From assembly GCF_014324365.1 (NCBI RefSeq), contig NZ_QEIG01000008.1:186001-250000 (forward strand): a stretch of 64,000 nucleotides of DNA, written 5' to 3'. Each line of letters begins with the position of its first letter. The first letter of the stretch is position 1. This DNA is from Algoriphagus sp. AK58 (GTDB lineage: Bacteria > Bacteroidota > Bacteroidia > Cytophagales > Cyclobacteriaceae). Positions 27,609 through 36,511 of the stretch are shown here, piece after piece. Below the pieces are notes generated by a model that had not been told where the DNA came from, did not search any database, and saw only the letters and a program-made list of their open reading frames with translations. A program made the position numbers and the translations under genes.

Positions 27609-28817
27609 ATGGAAAAGACTACATCCTACAGACCCCAATCCGAAATCGATCCAAAAGACTTTTCGATCATACTGGGCGGCCCATTTTTCCAGTTGCTAAG
27701 AAAAGCCCACCTCAGTGGGAATGCCTTGGAACTGGTCAAAAAAAGAACGTTGATCATTTCCCTTTTGGCCTGGTTGCCGCTATTCCTCTTGTCTCTTTTG
27801 GAAGGAACGGCCTGGGGTGAGGCTATCGTGTTACCCTTTATCAAGGACATCGAAGTTCAAGTTCGTTTTTTGATTGCGTTGCCAATCATGGTAGTTGCGG
27901 AACTCATGGTACATGAAAGGATGCGTATTGTGGTCAATCAGTTTTTGGAAAGAGAGCTGATTCCCGAATTAGAAAAACCCAAATTTATTAAGGCAATTGA
28001 GTCCGCTTACCGCTTAAGAAATTCCTTTGCCGTCGAACTTTTCATCGTAGTTCTTATCTATGTCATTGGATACAATGTAGTTTGGGAAAAATCCATTGCG
28101 GTAGACGCAACGGCCTGGTTTACTGAAAATGGACAAGGTGAAAGAGGCCTTTCTATGGCTGGGATGTGGTTTAGGTATTTTAGCCTACCCGTATTTCAAT
28201 TCCTTTTCCTTCGATGGTACTTCAGGATATTCATTTGGGCAAGATTCCTTTTCCAGATTTCCAAGATAAAGCTAAGGCTTTCGCCTATGCATCCGGATTA
28301 TCTCGGAGGGCTTGGTTTTATTTCCAACATCGTCTTTGCATTTATGCCATTGGCGATAATGCACGGGGTGGTGCTGGCAGGATCTATAGCCAATCATATA
28401 TTCCGGGAAGGAACCACTCTTCTCGATTACAAATATGAAATCATCGTCATCACTTTGATTGTGCTTTTTTTGGTTGTAGTTCCCTTATTGGCTTTTTCCT
28501 CCCAACTGGCTGAAGTCAAACGACAGGGAAACAGAACGTATGGCAAACTGGCGATTCAATATGGACATGATTTTGATACCAAATGGATCAACTATAATCA
28601 GCAACCAACTGAGACGCTCCTTGGCAACCATGACATCCAAGCACTCTCAGACCTTCAAAATGCCTTTAAAATAATCCGTGACATGAGGATGGTACCTATT
28701 TCACGAAATGATATCGTGATGTTGATAGCCGCCACCATAGCTCCTGTATTACCCCTTCTTCTGACCATGATGCCGCTAAATGAGATTATTCAAATGGCTG
28801 CAGGGATTCTTTTCTGA
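27609..28817 (+). CDS. Polytopic membrane protein of unknown function
   Basis: The ATG at 27609 gives 402 residues. About seven hydrophobic segments are visible (around 42-62, 73-95, 150-170, 190-215, 245-270, 290-315 and a C-terminal pair). A conserved-looking loop reads RLSPMHPDYLGGLGFI, and a cytoplasmic C-terminal part contains HDIQALSDLQNAFKIIRDMRMVPIS, the latter reminiscent of a proline-rich regulatory loop. I recognise no named family and see no transporter signature. It is transcribed alone. Confidence 0.8.
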   Translation: MEKTTSYRPQSEIDPKDFSIILGGPFFQLLRKAHLSGNALELVKKRTLIISLLAWLPLFLLSLLEGTAWGEAIVLPFIKDIEVQVRFLIALPIMVVAELMVHERMRIVVNQFLERELIPELEKPKFIKAIESAYRLRNSFAVELFIVVLIYVIGYNVVWEKSIAVDATAWFTENGQGERGLSMAGMWFRYFSLPVFQFLFLRWYFRIFIWARFLFQISKIKLRLSPMHPDYLGGLGFISNIVFAFMPLAIMHGVVLAGSIANHIFREGTTLLDYKYEIIVITLIVLFLVVVPLLAFSSQLAEVKRQGNRTYGKLAIQYGHDFDTKWINYNQQPTETLLGNHDIQALSDLQNAFKIIRDMRMVPISRNDIVMLIAATIAPVLPLLLTMMPLNEIIQMAAGILF

Positions 28818-29060
28818 TTTCCCTATTTCTACTGAATGGGCTTCTCCAAGAGTATTCTCGCTTGTTGAGAAAAATCTTCCCTACTTATCGTGTTATGGAT
28901 ATCTCCTGAAACAGGTGTGTTTTCCAAGGGCTCTAGTTAAAAGCACTTTTTCCATCCCCTAGACTTGTGTAAAGTCAAAAATGAATGAATTCTATTCCTT
29001 TCATTTTCGGCCTCGAATCCTCTATTTTGCCGTGCAATTTCCAACAGTTCATATTAGTCC

Positions 29061-29087
29061 TCGTATTTCCTATTTCGTATTTCGTAC
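29061..29087. repeat. Self-similar TATTTCGTATTTCGTA cluster just upstream of cysS
   Basis: Three overlapping near-copies of CGTATTTC occur in 27 bp and end 12 nt before the cysS start. Similar but differently worded clusters precede other genes in the window. Confidence 0.55.
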
Positions 29088-29099
29088 TTTTGAAGACTT

Positions 29100-30593
29100 A
29101 TGAAGTCCCATCAGCTCAAATTATATAACACCCTCTCCCGTCAAAAGGAGGATTTCGCCCCCATCAACCCTCCTTTTGTTGGCATGTATGTCTGCGGACC
29201 TACGGTCTATGGCGATGCTCACCTCGGTCACGGCCGTCCGGCAGTCACGTTTGACACAGTCAATCGCTACCTGACTCATTTGGGTTATCGGGTGCGCTAC
29301 GTTCGCAACATCACCGATGTGGGGCACCTGACCGGTGATGCTGACGAGGGTGAAGACAAAATCGCCAAAAAAGCCAAACTCGAGCAGCTCGAACCCATGG
29401 AAGTAGCCCAGCAATATACGGACACTTACCATCGGGATATGGCTTTGCTCAACACTTGGAAACCCAGCATCGAGCCTCGTGCCACAGGCCACATTCCAGA
29501 ACAGATCGCCTTGGTGGAAGCTATTCTCAAAGAAGGTTTGGCTTATGAGGTCAACGGTTCTGTCTATTTCGATGTATTGAAATACAACAACAGCTACAAA
29601 TACGGAAAGCTATCCGGGCGTGTCTTGGACGAATTGATCAGTGGGAGCAGAGATCTTGATGGGCAGGGAGAAAAACGTAATTCGGTGGATTTTGCCCTTT
29701 GGAAAAATGCTGCTCCAGAACATCTGATGAAGTGGGAATCCCCATGGGGAGTGGGTTTCCCGGGCTGGCACCTCGAGTGTACAGCCATGAGCTCCAAGTA
29801 TCTGGGCACCCAATTTGACATTCATGGCGGTGGGATGGATTTGATGTTCCCTCATCACGAGTGCGAAATCGCCCAAGGTAACGCCTGCAATCATAAAGAT
29901 CCGGCCAAGTACTGGATGCACAACAACATGATCACCATCAACGGACAGAAGATGGGCAAGTCGCTGGGCAACTTTATCACGCTGCAAGAACTTTTCACAG
30001 GAAATCATCGACTGTTGGAACAAGCCTACAGCCCGATGACGATCCGCTACTTCATGCTCACGGCTCATTACCGCTCGACCTTGGACTTTTCCAACGATGC
30101 GCTAAAAGCAGCACAGAAAGGCTACAAAAAGATCATCAACGGCCTGAGAATCGCACGTGCATTGGAATACACGCCAAATCCGGAGATCAGCTTGGACCCA
30201 GAACAAATCAAACAGGTAGAAAGCAGCATCACCGCAGCCTACCGTGCGATGGATGATGATTTCAATACGGCCCAAGCCATCGGTCATCTATTCAATTTGC
30301 TGAAAAAGATCAACTCGATCTTCACCGGACAGCTTGCCTCTGCGGCTTTGGGAGAGGAAGTTTTTGCTAAGCTGAAAGATACCTTTATCACGTTTGTGGT
30401 GGACATATTGGGCCTGATCGAAGAAAAAAGCGACGTGCAGGACTCCATGATCGAGCTTTTGCTGAAGCTTTATTCTGAAGCCAAAACTGCCCGTGACTAC
30501 GCCAAAGTAGACGAAATCCGCGCTGGATTAAAAGCAATGGGTTTTGTAGTAAAAGACATGAAAGACAGAATCGACTGGGCTTATGAAGAATAA
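29100..30593 (+). CDS. cysS: Cysteinyl-tRNA synthetase
   Basis: The 497-residue product is full length. The zinc/active-site cysteine opens [16 protein letters not shown] (Cys32, HIGH-type HLGH at 41-44). The remaining signatures are [33 protein letters not shown] and the KMSKS-equivalent [11 protein letters not shown], where Ser is replaced by Gly (KMGKS). The C-terminal DALR-type helical region is present. It charges tRNA-Cys in the cytoplasm. Its last 11 bases overlap the start of the next gene, suggesting translational coupling. Confidence 0.98.
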   Translation: MKSHQLKLYNTLSRQKEDFAPINPPFVGMYVCGPTVYGDAHLGHGRPAVTFDTVNRYLTHLGYRVRYVRNITDVGHLTGDADEGEDKIAKKAKLEQLEPMEVAQQYTDTYHRDMALLNTWKPSIEPRATGHIPEQIALVEAILKEGLAYEVNGSVYFDVLKYNNSYKYGKLSGRVLDELISGSRDLDGQGEKRNSVDFALWKNAAPEHLMKWESPWGVGFPGWHLECTAMSSKYLGTQFDIHGGGMDLMFPHHECEIAQGNACNHKDPAKYWMHNNMITINGQKMGKSLGNFITLQELFTGNHRLLEQAYSPMTIRYFMLTAHYRSTLDFSNDALKAAQKGYKKIINGLRIARALEYTPNPEISLDPEQIKQVESSITAAYRAMDDDFNTAQAIGHLFNLLKKINSIFTGQLASAALGEEVFAKLKDTFITFVVDILGLIEEKSDVQDSMIELLLKLYSEAKTARDYAKVDEIRAGLKAMGFVVKDMKDRIDWAYEE

Positions 30594-31563
30594 TAAAACC
30601 TGGCTTATTGCCTTGTTGGTATTTGCCTGGGCCTGCTCAGGTGAAAAGACCACTGAAACAACCGTCACCGAAGCAGTAGTAAAGCCCTATCCTAGTTTCA
30701 ATGCTGACTCTGCTTATGTGTTTGTTCAAAAACAAGTGGATTTTGGACCTCGTGTACCAGGTACAAAAGGACATGCCGACACCAAAGCCTGGATGATTTC
30801 AACTTTGGAAAAATATGGTTGGTCTGTACAGTCTCAGGATTTTCAGGCAAAGACCTATGACGGGTTGACTTGGAACCTTTCCAACATCATTGCCTCTTTC
30901 AATCCCCAAGCCAGCAAACGAATCCTGTTGGCTGCACATTGGGATACACGAAGAATCGCCGATAAGGATACCGAACGGCTTAACGAACCCATAGACGGGG
31001 CTAATGACGGGGGTTCTGGCGTAGCTGTATTAATGGAAATCGCAAGAACTATAGCCTTCCAGGACTTGAAGCCTGAAGTGGGGATTGATTTGATCTTTTT
31101 TGACGGAGAAGATGATGGTGAACCTGAAAACGCCCGACTGCGCGACAATTCACAGATTTGGTGGTGCCACGGGTCTCAGTATTGGTCCAAGAATAAGCAT
31201 ATTCCAAACTACTCTGCTTATTATGGCATTTTGGTGGACTTAGTGGGAGGTAAAAATGCCAAATTTTACAGGGAAGGCTACTCCAGAAAGTATGCTTCAG
31301 GAATTCTTTCGAAAGTGTGGGGCAATGCGGCTCAGTTGGGGCACAGTGACTTCTTTATTCAAAAGGATGCTCCAGAAATCCTCGACGACCATGCATTCGT
31401 CAATGAGTGGGCTGGAATTCCAATGATTGACATCATTGAGTTTTCACCTGACTTTGGATTTGGCCATTACCATCACACCCATCAGGACAATATGGAACTC
31501 ATTGATGCCCGTACCTTAAAAGCAGTTGGAGAGACTGTTTTGTTTACAGTTTATCAGGAATAA
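30583..31563 (+). CDS. M28-family glutaminyl-peptide cyclotransferase-like lipoprotein
   Basis: The 326-residue product starts with a lipoprotein-like signal ending at Cys18 (FAWACSG). The M28/glutaminyl cyclase fold is clear: [51 protein letters not shown] and [14 protein letters not shown]. The Asp, Glu and His that bind the single catalytic zinc in this family are all present. Such enzymes convert N-terminal glutamine of exported proteins to pyroglutamate in the periplasm. It overlaps cysS by 11 bp. Confidence 0.9.
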   Translation: MKNNKTWLIALLVFAWACSGEKTTETTVTEAVVKPYPSFNADSAYVFVQKQVDFGPRVPGTKGHADTKAWMISTLEKYGWSVQSQDFQAKTYDGLTWNLSNIIASFNPQASKRILLAAHWDTRRIADKDTERLNEPIDGANDGGSGVAVLMEIARTIAFQDLKPEVGIDLIFFDGEDDGEPENARLRDNSQIWWCHGSQYWSKNKHIPNYSAYYGILVDLVGGKNAKFYREGYSRKYASGILSKVWGNAAQLGHSDFFIQKDAPEILDDHAFVNEWAGIPMIDIIEFSPDFGFGHYHHTHQDNMELIDARTLKAVGETVLFTVYQE

Positions 31564-31638
31564 GGTTTTTTCCCAAAATCTTTGCTTTATTCGTAATTGC
31601 AGACGATTGCAGGTTGAGGTAACTAGAAAGCACTAAAA

Positions 31639-32673
31639 ATGAAGAAGGGTCATCAGATCACGATGAAGGAAATCGCTAAAAAGCTCGGCGTGTCGGTTTC
31701 CACCATTTCCAGAGCGCTCAAAGACTCCCCGGAATTGCATCCTGAGACCAAGCGAAAGATCGTGGAAGCTGCCAAGGAAATGAATTATCAACCCAATCTC
31801 CTAGCACAAAGTCTCCGTATCAGCCGATCCAAAACGCTAGGTGTCATTGTCCCCGAGATCACTTCTCACTTCTTCGCTTCCTGTATCAGTGGTATCCAAG
31901 ACACGGCAAACAAGCGTGGGTACAATGTAATGATTTGTCAAAGCAACGAATCTATCGAACAGGAAAAGGCCAATATCCGAACTCTGGTTTCCAGTCAGGT
32001 GGATGGCCTTTTGATTTCGTTGAGTCGGGAAACCAATAAGTTTGATCATCTCTACGAGCTCTACGATCGGGAAATCAACTTTGTATTATTTGACCGGGTA
32101 CAAGAGGATATCCCAGTTTCAAAAGTCACCTTCAACGATGCCGGTGGGGCTTATCAAGTGACCAAACACTTGTTGGAAAATGGTTCCAGAAGAATCGTAT
32201 ATGTCTCCGGTCCGGAGGATTTGTACATTTCCAAAAAACGAAAAGAAGGCTATCTCCGAGCCCTGGCAGAATTTGGAGTACATCAGGACAATTCCCTAGT
32301 CAAAATCACCGACCTTACGGAGGCTGGAAATATCAAAGTAGCCCGTGACATTCTGAACATGCGCCCACGGCCTGATGCTGTTTTTTGCATGATTGATCCG
32401 GTGGCTGTAGATGTATTAACCGAATGGAAAGCTCAAGGGATCAAAATTCCAGAGGATATTGCCTTGGCGGGTTTTACGAATAATCCAACATCAGCTGTAG
32501 TCGAACCCCCTCTTACCACAGTTTCCCAGCCTGGCTACGAGATGGGGAAACTGGCCGTCAGCCACCTTTTGGATCAACTGGACGGAATCGCCTCCGAGGA
32601 TCCGATCTCCATTGTATTGGAAACCACTCTTGTCCCAAGGAAATCCTCCCAGCATTTTGAAGTGAAAAAGTAA
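31639..32673 (+). CDS. LacI-family transcriptional regulator next to galK
   Basis: The 344-residue product shows the LacI helix-turn-helix (ITMKEIAKKLGVSVSTISRAL), hinge (QPNLLAQSLRISRSKTLGVIVPEI) and sugar-binding domain (VDGLLISLSRE, DAVFCMIDPVAVDVLTEW, IALAGFTNNPTSAVVEPPLTT). It is closely similar in layout to the regulator at 5286. It lies 80 bp upstream of galK in the same direction, so it may control galactose use, or be autoregulated with galK. No perfect operator palindrome like the one at 5076 was seen upstream. Confidence 0.94.
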   Translation: MKKGHQITMKEIAKKLGVSVSTISRALKDSPELHPETKRKIVEAAKEMNYQPNLLAQSLRISRSKTLGVIVPEITSHFFASCISGIQDTANKRGYNVMICQSNESIEQEKANIRTLVSSQVDGLLISLSRETNKFDHLYELYDREINFVLFDRVQEDIPVSKVTFNDAGGAYQVTKHLLENGSRRIVYVSGPEDLYISKKRKEGYLRALAEFGVHQDNSLVKITDLTEAGNIKVARDILNMRPRPDAVFCMIDPVAVDVLTEWKAQGIKIPEDIALAGFTNNPTSAVVEPPLTTVSQPGYEMGKLAVSHLLDQLDGIASEDPISIVLETTLVPRKSSQHFEVKK

Positions 32674-32684
32674 TCGGTTATTGT

Positions 32685-32731
32685 GTTATTAGTTATTGAC
32701 CTAACAGGGAGCTTCTCTAATAACTGATAAC
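32685..32731. promoter_or_regulatory. 13-bp inverted repeat between the LacI regulator gene and galK
   Basis: GTTATTAGTTATT and AATAACTGATAAC pair over 13 bases with one G-T pair around a 21-base loop. Related AATAACC words continue to about 32747, six bases before the galK start. It could be an operator pair, an mRNA hairpin, or part of a self-similar word cluster. Confidence 0.45.
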
Positions 32732-32753
32732 CAATGACTTAATAACCAGTCCC

Positions 32754-33902
32754 ATGCACACCCAACTCACCAAGACCTTTCAATCCTATTTTGCCACTAC
32801 TCCACTTGTTGCTTTTGCTCCGGGACGGATCAACCTGATCGGGGAGCATACAGACTATCAGGAAGGTTTTGTTTTTCCTGCAGCAGTTTCACAGGGCATT
32901 TGGGTAGGTATTCAAAAAAACAGCCTAACTGTATGCCGCTTGTATTCCATGGATTTTGCCCAGGAATTCAGCTTTGAGTTGGATTTTATCTCTCCGAAAA
33001 ACGGGCATTGGGCCACCTATGTCATGGGCATGTGTGCACTGATGAAGCAGTCTGGCTACGAGGTACAGGGATTTGACATGGTGATCGGTGGTAATATCCC
33101 GGTGGGTTCAGGACTTTCCTCTTCTGCAGCACTGTCAGTAGCGATTGGAACTGCAATTTCCGGTTTGTTTGACTTTCAGATACCCAAGAAAAACATCGTA
33201 CTCTACGCTCAGAAGTCCGAGCACCTCTATGCCGGAGTCAAATGCGGGATCATGGATCCTTATGCTTCCGCTTTTGGAGCAGCTGGAAAAGCCCTTCTAT
33301 TGGATTGCCGAAGCAATACGCATGAAGAAATCCCGGTGAATCTCGGCGAATATTCCCTGATCCTGGTCAATTCCAAGGTGAAGCATTCCTTAGCAGATTC
33401 TGCTTACAATAAGCGTAGAGAAGCCTGCGAGGAAAGCGTCAAAATTCTTCAATCCGAGTTTCCGGAGATTCATACCCTGCGGGATTTGAAAAATTCCGAT
33501 CTGGAAAAAGTGAAGCAACTCCTTCCGTCAGAACTTTTTCCAAAAGCAAAGCACGTCATCACCGAATGTGCCCGGGTACACGAAGCCGCTGCAGCCTTGC
33601 AATCCGGAGACTTGGCTTCCTTTGGAAAACTGCTAAATGCCTCTCACCAAAGTCTCAGTCAGGACTTTGAAGTGAGTTGCCCAGAATTGGATTTCCTAGC
33701 GGATAAAGCTCAAGCCCTCGATATTGTCTTAGGTACCCGAATGATGGGAGGAGGCTTTGGCGGCTGCACGATAAATCTGGTTAAAACCTCCGAATTGGAA
33801 GCTTTCCAAGCAGCCTTGAAAACTCCATACCAACAAGCCTTCCAAAAGACCCCTGAGTTTATTTTGGCGGAGATCAGTGAGGGGGCGAGGGTACTTGGGT
33901 AA
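32754..33902 (+). CDS. galK: Galactokinase
   Basis: The 382-residue product has the full GHMP kinase set: the galactokinase signature GRINLIGEHTDYQEGFVFPAA, the ATP loop VGSGLSSSAALSVAIG, the catalytic aspartate region KCGIMDPYASAFG and the C-terminal GTRMMGGGFGGCTINL. It phosphorylates alpha-D-galactose to galactose-1-phosphate, the first Leloir step. No galT, galE or galM is in the window, so the rest of the pathway is encoded elsewhere. The upstream LacI regulator is its likely controller. Confidence 0.96.
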   Translation: MHTQLTKTFQSYFATTPLVAFAPGRINLIGEHTDYQEGFVFPAAVSQGIWVGIQKNSLTVCRLYSMDFAQEFSFELDFISPKNGHWATYVMGMCALMKQSGYEVQGFDMVIGGNIPVGSGLSSSAALSVAIGTAISGLFDFQIPKKNIVLYAQKSEHLYAGVKCGIMDPYASAFGAAGKALLLDCRSNTHEEIPVNLGEYSLILVNSKVKHSLADSAYNKRREACEESVKILQSEFPEIHTLRDLKNSDLEKVKQLLPSELFPKAKHVITECARVHEAAAALQSGDLASFGKLLNASHQSLSQDFEVSCPELDFLADKAQALDIVLGTRMMGGGFGGCTINLVKTSELEAFQAALKTPYQQAFQKTPEFILAEISEGARVLG

Positions 33903-33907
33903 AAAAA

Positions 33908-33942
33908 AGAGACCTGCCAGGATTTGAAATCCTGACAGGTCT
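33908..33942 (-). terminator. Terminator of the GH3 gene, shared with galK end
   Basis: Fourteen-base arms with one mismatch (AGACCTGCCAGGAT against ATCCTGACAGGTCT) form a hairpin. On the minus strand it is followed by a run of about eight U residues, so it mainly stops the GH3 transcript; the two genes converge here. A second small hairpin (arms ATTTTCCT) lies at 33955-33977. Confidence 0.8.
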
Positions 33943-33985
33943 AATCATCCTGAAATTTTCCTCCATCGAAGGAAAATCCCCATTT

Positions 33986-36313
33986 CTACTTCCTTTTATA
34001 CTTCGCTACCCGCTCGTCTTGGATGACTCCTGACCAGTTGAGTCCGAAGGTGAAATCATAGGCATTGCCAGCGGCGTCCACATGCACTTCCATGTCATGG
34101 GCGGTGTCTTCCAACTGAGTCTCCACTGCCGCCATCGAAGCTGGCAACTGAATCGGAAGCAGTGCGGATGGCTCATATTTACCACTTACCAGATCGAAAA
34201 TCACCTGATCCTGCACTCCGAAGTGGAAGAAAATGCCCTGAACTTCTTTTTCAAATTCTGCCATCACCATGGGATTGGCAGCTTTGATAACCACAAAAAC
34301 CGGCTTATCCCCCATTGCTTTTTTGGTATCGAGGATGGTCTTTAGATCCTGGAAGTTGGCGGTTTCTACCGACTTGTTTTTGTAGGATCGATTGGTCACT
34401 GACGGGTCCATCACTGGGTCTCCGGCAGCAAGGCTTTGCTCCCTGGCGAGTTCGGCTTTGTAGGGAGCGTATTGTAGGGAGATCGGTACGTAGCCATTTC
34501 CGCCTTTTTCACGATCAGCAAGGTCATAGCCGGTACCTGATTCAGGACTTTCCACAAAAACGAGGGAGAAATCTGCCTCTTCGGCTGTTTTCACCACTTC
34601 GAAATACTTCGCAGCAATCTCCAGATTGACCGGATCGATCCACCTGGGCTCGGTTTTGATTCCCCACCAGTTGGTCGTAGAAGGTACATAACGCTGCGGA
34701 ATAAAGACTTTCTTTCGCTCTTTGATCGGCAAGGCTTGCGCTTCATTTTTCAGTAAGACCACAGACTTAACTTGAGCGTTGTAGCCTTCTTCCATAAACT
34801 TCGCATTTCCTACTTTTTGCTCAGTGACTTGCGGATCTAGGTACGGATTTTCAAAGAGTCCTGCATTGAAAATATTGCGAAGCAATCGCACGGCTGACTG
34901 CTCGATTCGGGCTCTTGCCGCATCTACACCCATTTCTTTCTCCATCAGTTCGAAGGCTTCCAAAACCGGGACTTTGTCATTATTTCCTCCAAACTGATCC
35001 CCTCCTGCCATCAAGACTTTGAAATGTCGATCCGCAATTGTGGCCGTTTCCATGCCCCAGGGCTTTCCTGCAAAGGTGTTCACATTGTCTCGCTCATTAC
35101 CCGTCACGCCCCAATCGGTACACACCACGCCCTCGTACCCGTATTCTCCACGGAGCAAGTCTGTGATCAGATACTTGGAATACGCATTGGCGACGTTTTC
35201 TCCACTTTTATCCTGACCGAATGAAATGGTGTAGTAAGGCATGACTGCGGTAGCTTTTCCTGTAGGGCCATTCAGCTTAAATGCACCTTCGGTAAAAGGC
35301 ACAAGGTGCTCCGAAAAGTTGTTTCCCGGATACACGGCAAATTTGCCATAGGCAAAATGTCCATCTCGACCGCCTTCTTCAGGGCCTCCGCTTGGCCAAT
35401 GCTTGACCATGGCATTGACGCTGTGATAGCCCCAACCACCCGCGATCTCGGCCTCACCTGTGGATGTCTGAAATCCATCCACATAGGCTCTTGCCAAATC
35501 GGCTGCTAAGCGGGAATCTTCTCCAAACGTACCCTTGATTCTGTTCCAACGAGGCTCCGTGCCCAAATCGATCTGAGGGGAAAGCGCTGTCGAAATACCC
35601 AAAGCCCGATATTCTTCGGAGGCAATCTCTCCAAATCGCTGCACCAAAGCAGGATCAAAAGTCGCCGCCATGCCCAAGGATTCCGGCCACATGGAAATAG
35701 TTCCTCCTGCCCCGGCATTGTATTCCGTACTGGCTACAGGGCTGTGACGGGGATCAGAACTGTTATTGGCAGGAATACCAAACCCCAATCCCTCCACAAA
35801 AGCCTGCACCTTATTGTTCCACTCAGCGGCTACTTTGGGACTTTCCACCCTTGTAATCAAAACATGGCGCAGGTTATCCTCTTCCAAAAACTTCTTTTGC
35901 TGGTCGGAAATGCTGGAGGTCGGCAATCCGCTTTCTGAGATAGGCTTGCCACCATAGGTCCCTGCACCAAAACCCTGTGGATTGGCAGGGATGGATTGAT
36001 GCGAACTGTAGAGCATCAATCCGGCGATTTGCTCCTTGGAAATCTTGGAAGCCAAGTCCTTGGCTCGCTCCTCCACCGGTAGTCTCCAGTCTTCGTAGGG
36101 ATCAAGAGAACCGTTTTTGTTGAGGTCTTTGAAAGCAAGTCCCGAATCCTTCAAAATCGTGACTCCGGAAGACTTGGAATAGCCCAAAGTCTGTCCCATG
36201 GACTGCTTGACGATAACTATGTCTTCACCGATAGTTTGCTCGGTGATCTGATTGCTTTCGCAGGCAAAAAGGCTAAGCGAAAGCAAAACTGCGGTAGTTT
36301 TAACTGGTCTCAT
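33986..36313 (-). CDS. Glycoside hydrolase family 3 lipoprotein
   Basis: The 775-residue product begins with a lipoprotein signal (LSLFACES, Cys18). The GH3 TIM-barrel shows LLRHVLITRVE-like and GISTALSPQIDLGTEPRWNRIKGTFGEDSRLAADLARAY, and the nucleophile aspartate lies in GVVCTDWGVTGNE. The second alpha/beta sandwich domain follows (VVLLKNEAQALPIKERKKVFIP, DFSLVFVESPESGTGYD, GDKPVFVVIKAANPMVM). Such enzymes release beta-linked glucose, xylose or similar residues from oligosaccharides. It would sit on the periplasmic or outer-membrane face. It is divergent from the ThuA/dehydrogenase lipoprotein gene. Confidence 0.93.
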   Translation of the reverse strand: MRPVKTTAVLLSLSLFACESNQITEQTIGEDIVIVKQSMGQTLGYSKSSGVTILKDSGLAFKDLNKNGSLDPYEDWRLPVEERAKDLASKISKEQIAGLMLYSSHQSIPANPQGFGAGTYGGKPISESGLPTSSISDQQKKFLEEDNLRHVLITRVESPKVAAEWNNKVQAFVEGLGFGIPANNSSDPRHSPVASTEYNAGAGGTISMWPESLGMAATFDPALVQRFGEIASEEYRALGISTALSPQIDLGTEPRWNRIKGTFGEDSRLAADLARAYVDGFQTSTGEAEIAGGWGYHSVNAMVKHWPSGGPEEGGRDGHFAYGKFAVYPGNNFSEHLVPFTEGAFKLNGPTGKATAVMPYYTISFGQDKSGENVANAYSKYLITDLLRGEYGYEGVVCTDWGVTGNERDNVNTFAGKPWGMETATIADRHFKVLMAGGDQFGGNNDKVPVLEAFELMEKEMGVDAARARIEQSAVRLLRNIFNAGLFENPYLDPQVTEQKVGNAKFMEEGYNAQVKSVVLLKNEAQALPIKERKKVFIPQRYVPSTTNWWGIKTEPRWIDPVNLEIAAKYFEVVKTAEEADFSLVFVESPESGTGYDLADREKGGNGYVPISLQYAPYKAELAREQSLAAGDPVMDPSVTNRSYKNKSVETANFQDLKTILDTKKAMGDKPVFVVIKAANPMVMAEFEKEVQGIFFHFGVQDQVIFDLVSGKYEPSALLPIQLPASMAAVETQLEDTAHDMEVHVDAAGNAYDFTFGLNWSGVIQDERVAKYKRK

Positions 36314-36511
36314 GTGGAGAATTAGTTTCGTATTTGGAAAGACAGGACTAGCTTCTCAAACCCGCCTTATTTTTCACCTGCAATATCGGGATTTTTTATT
36401 GTTCCAACCTGTAACAATAGCCATTCTCATCATGAAAAATTACCGAAATTCAGTTACTTAGGGGCCGAATTCGGAGAAACCTCTATTTTGCAAAAAATTA
36501 ATCCAAACCTT

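Noticed and set aside
29940-29975. KMGKS instead of KMSKS in cysteinyl-tRNA synthetase as a sign of a defective enzyme
   Set aside because: All other motifs are intact, and glycine at this position is, to my knowledge, tolerated in this family.
36397-36419. Inverted repeat TATTGTT-N9-AACAATA in the GH3 / dehydrogenase divergent region
   Set aside because: Seven-base AT-rich arms with a nine-base spacer are expected now and then in such DNA; no regulator gene is adjacent.
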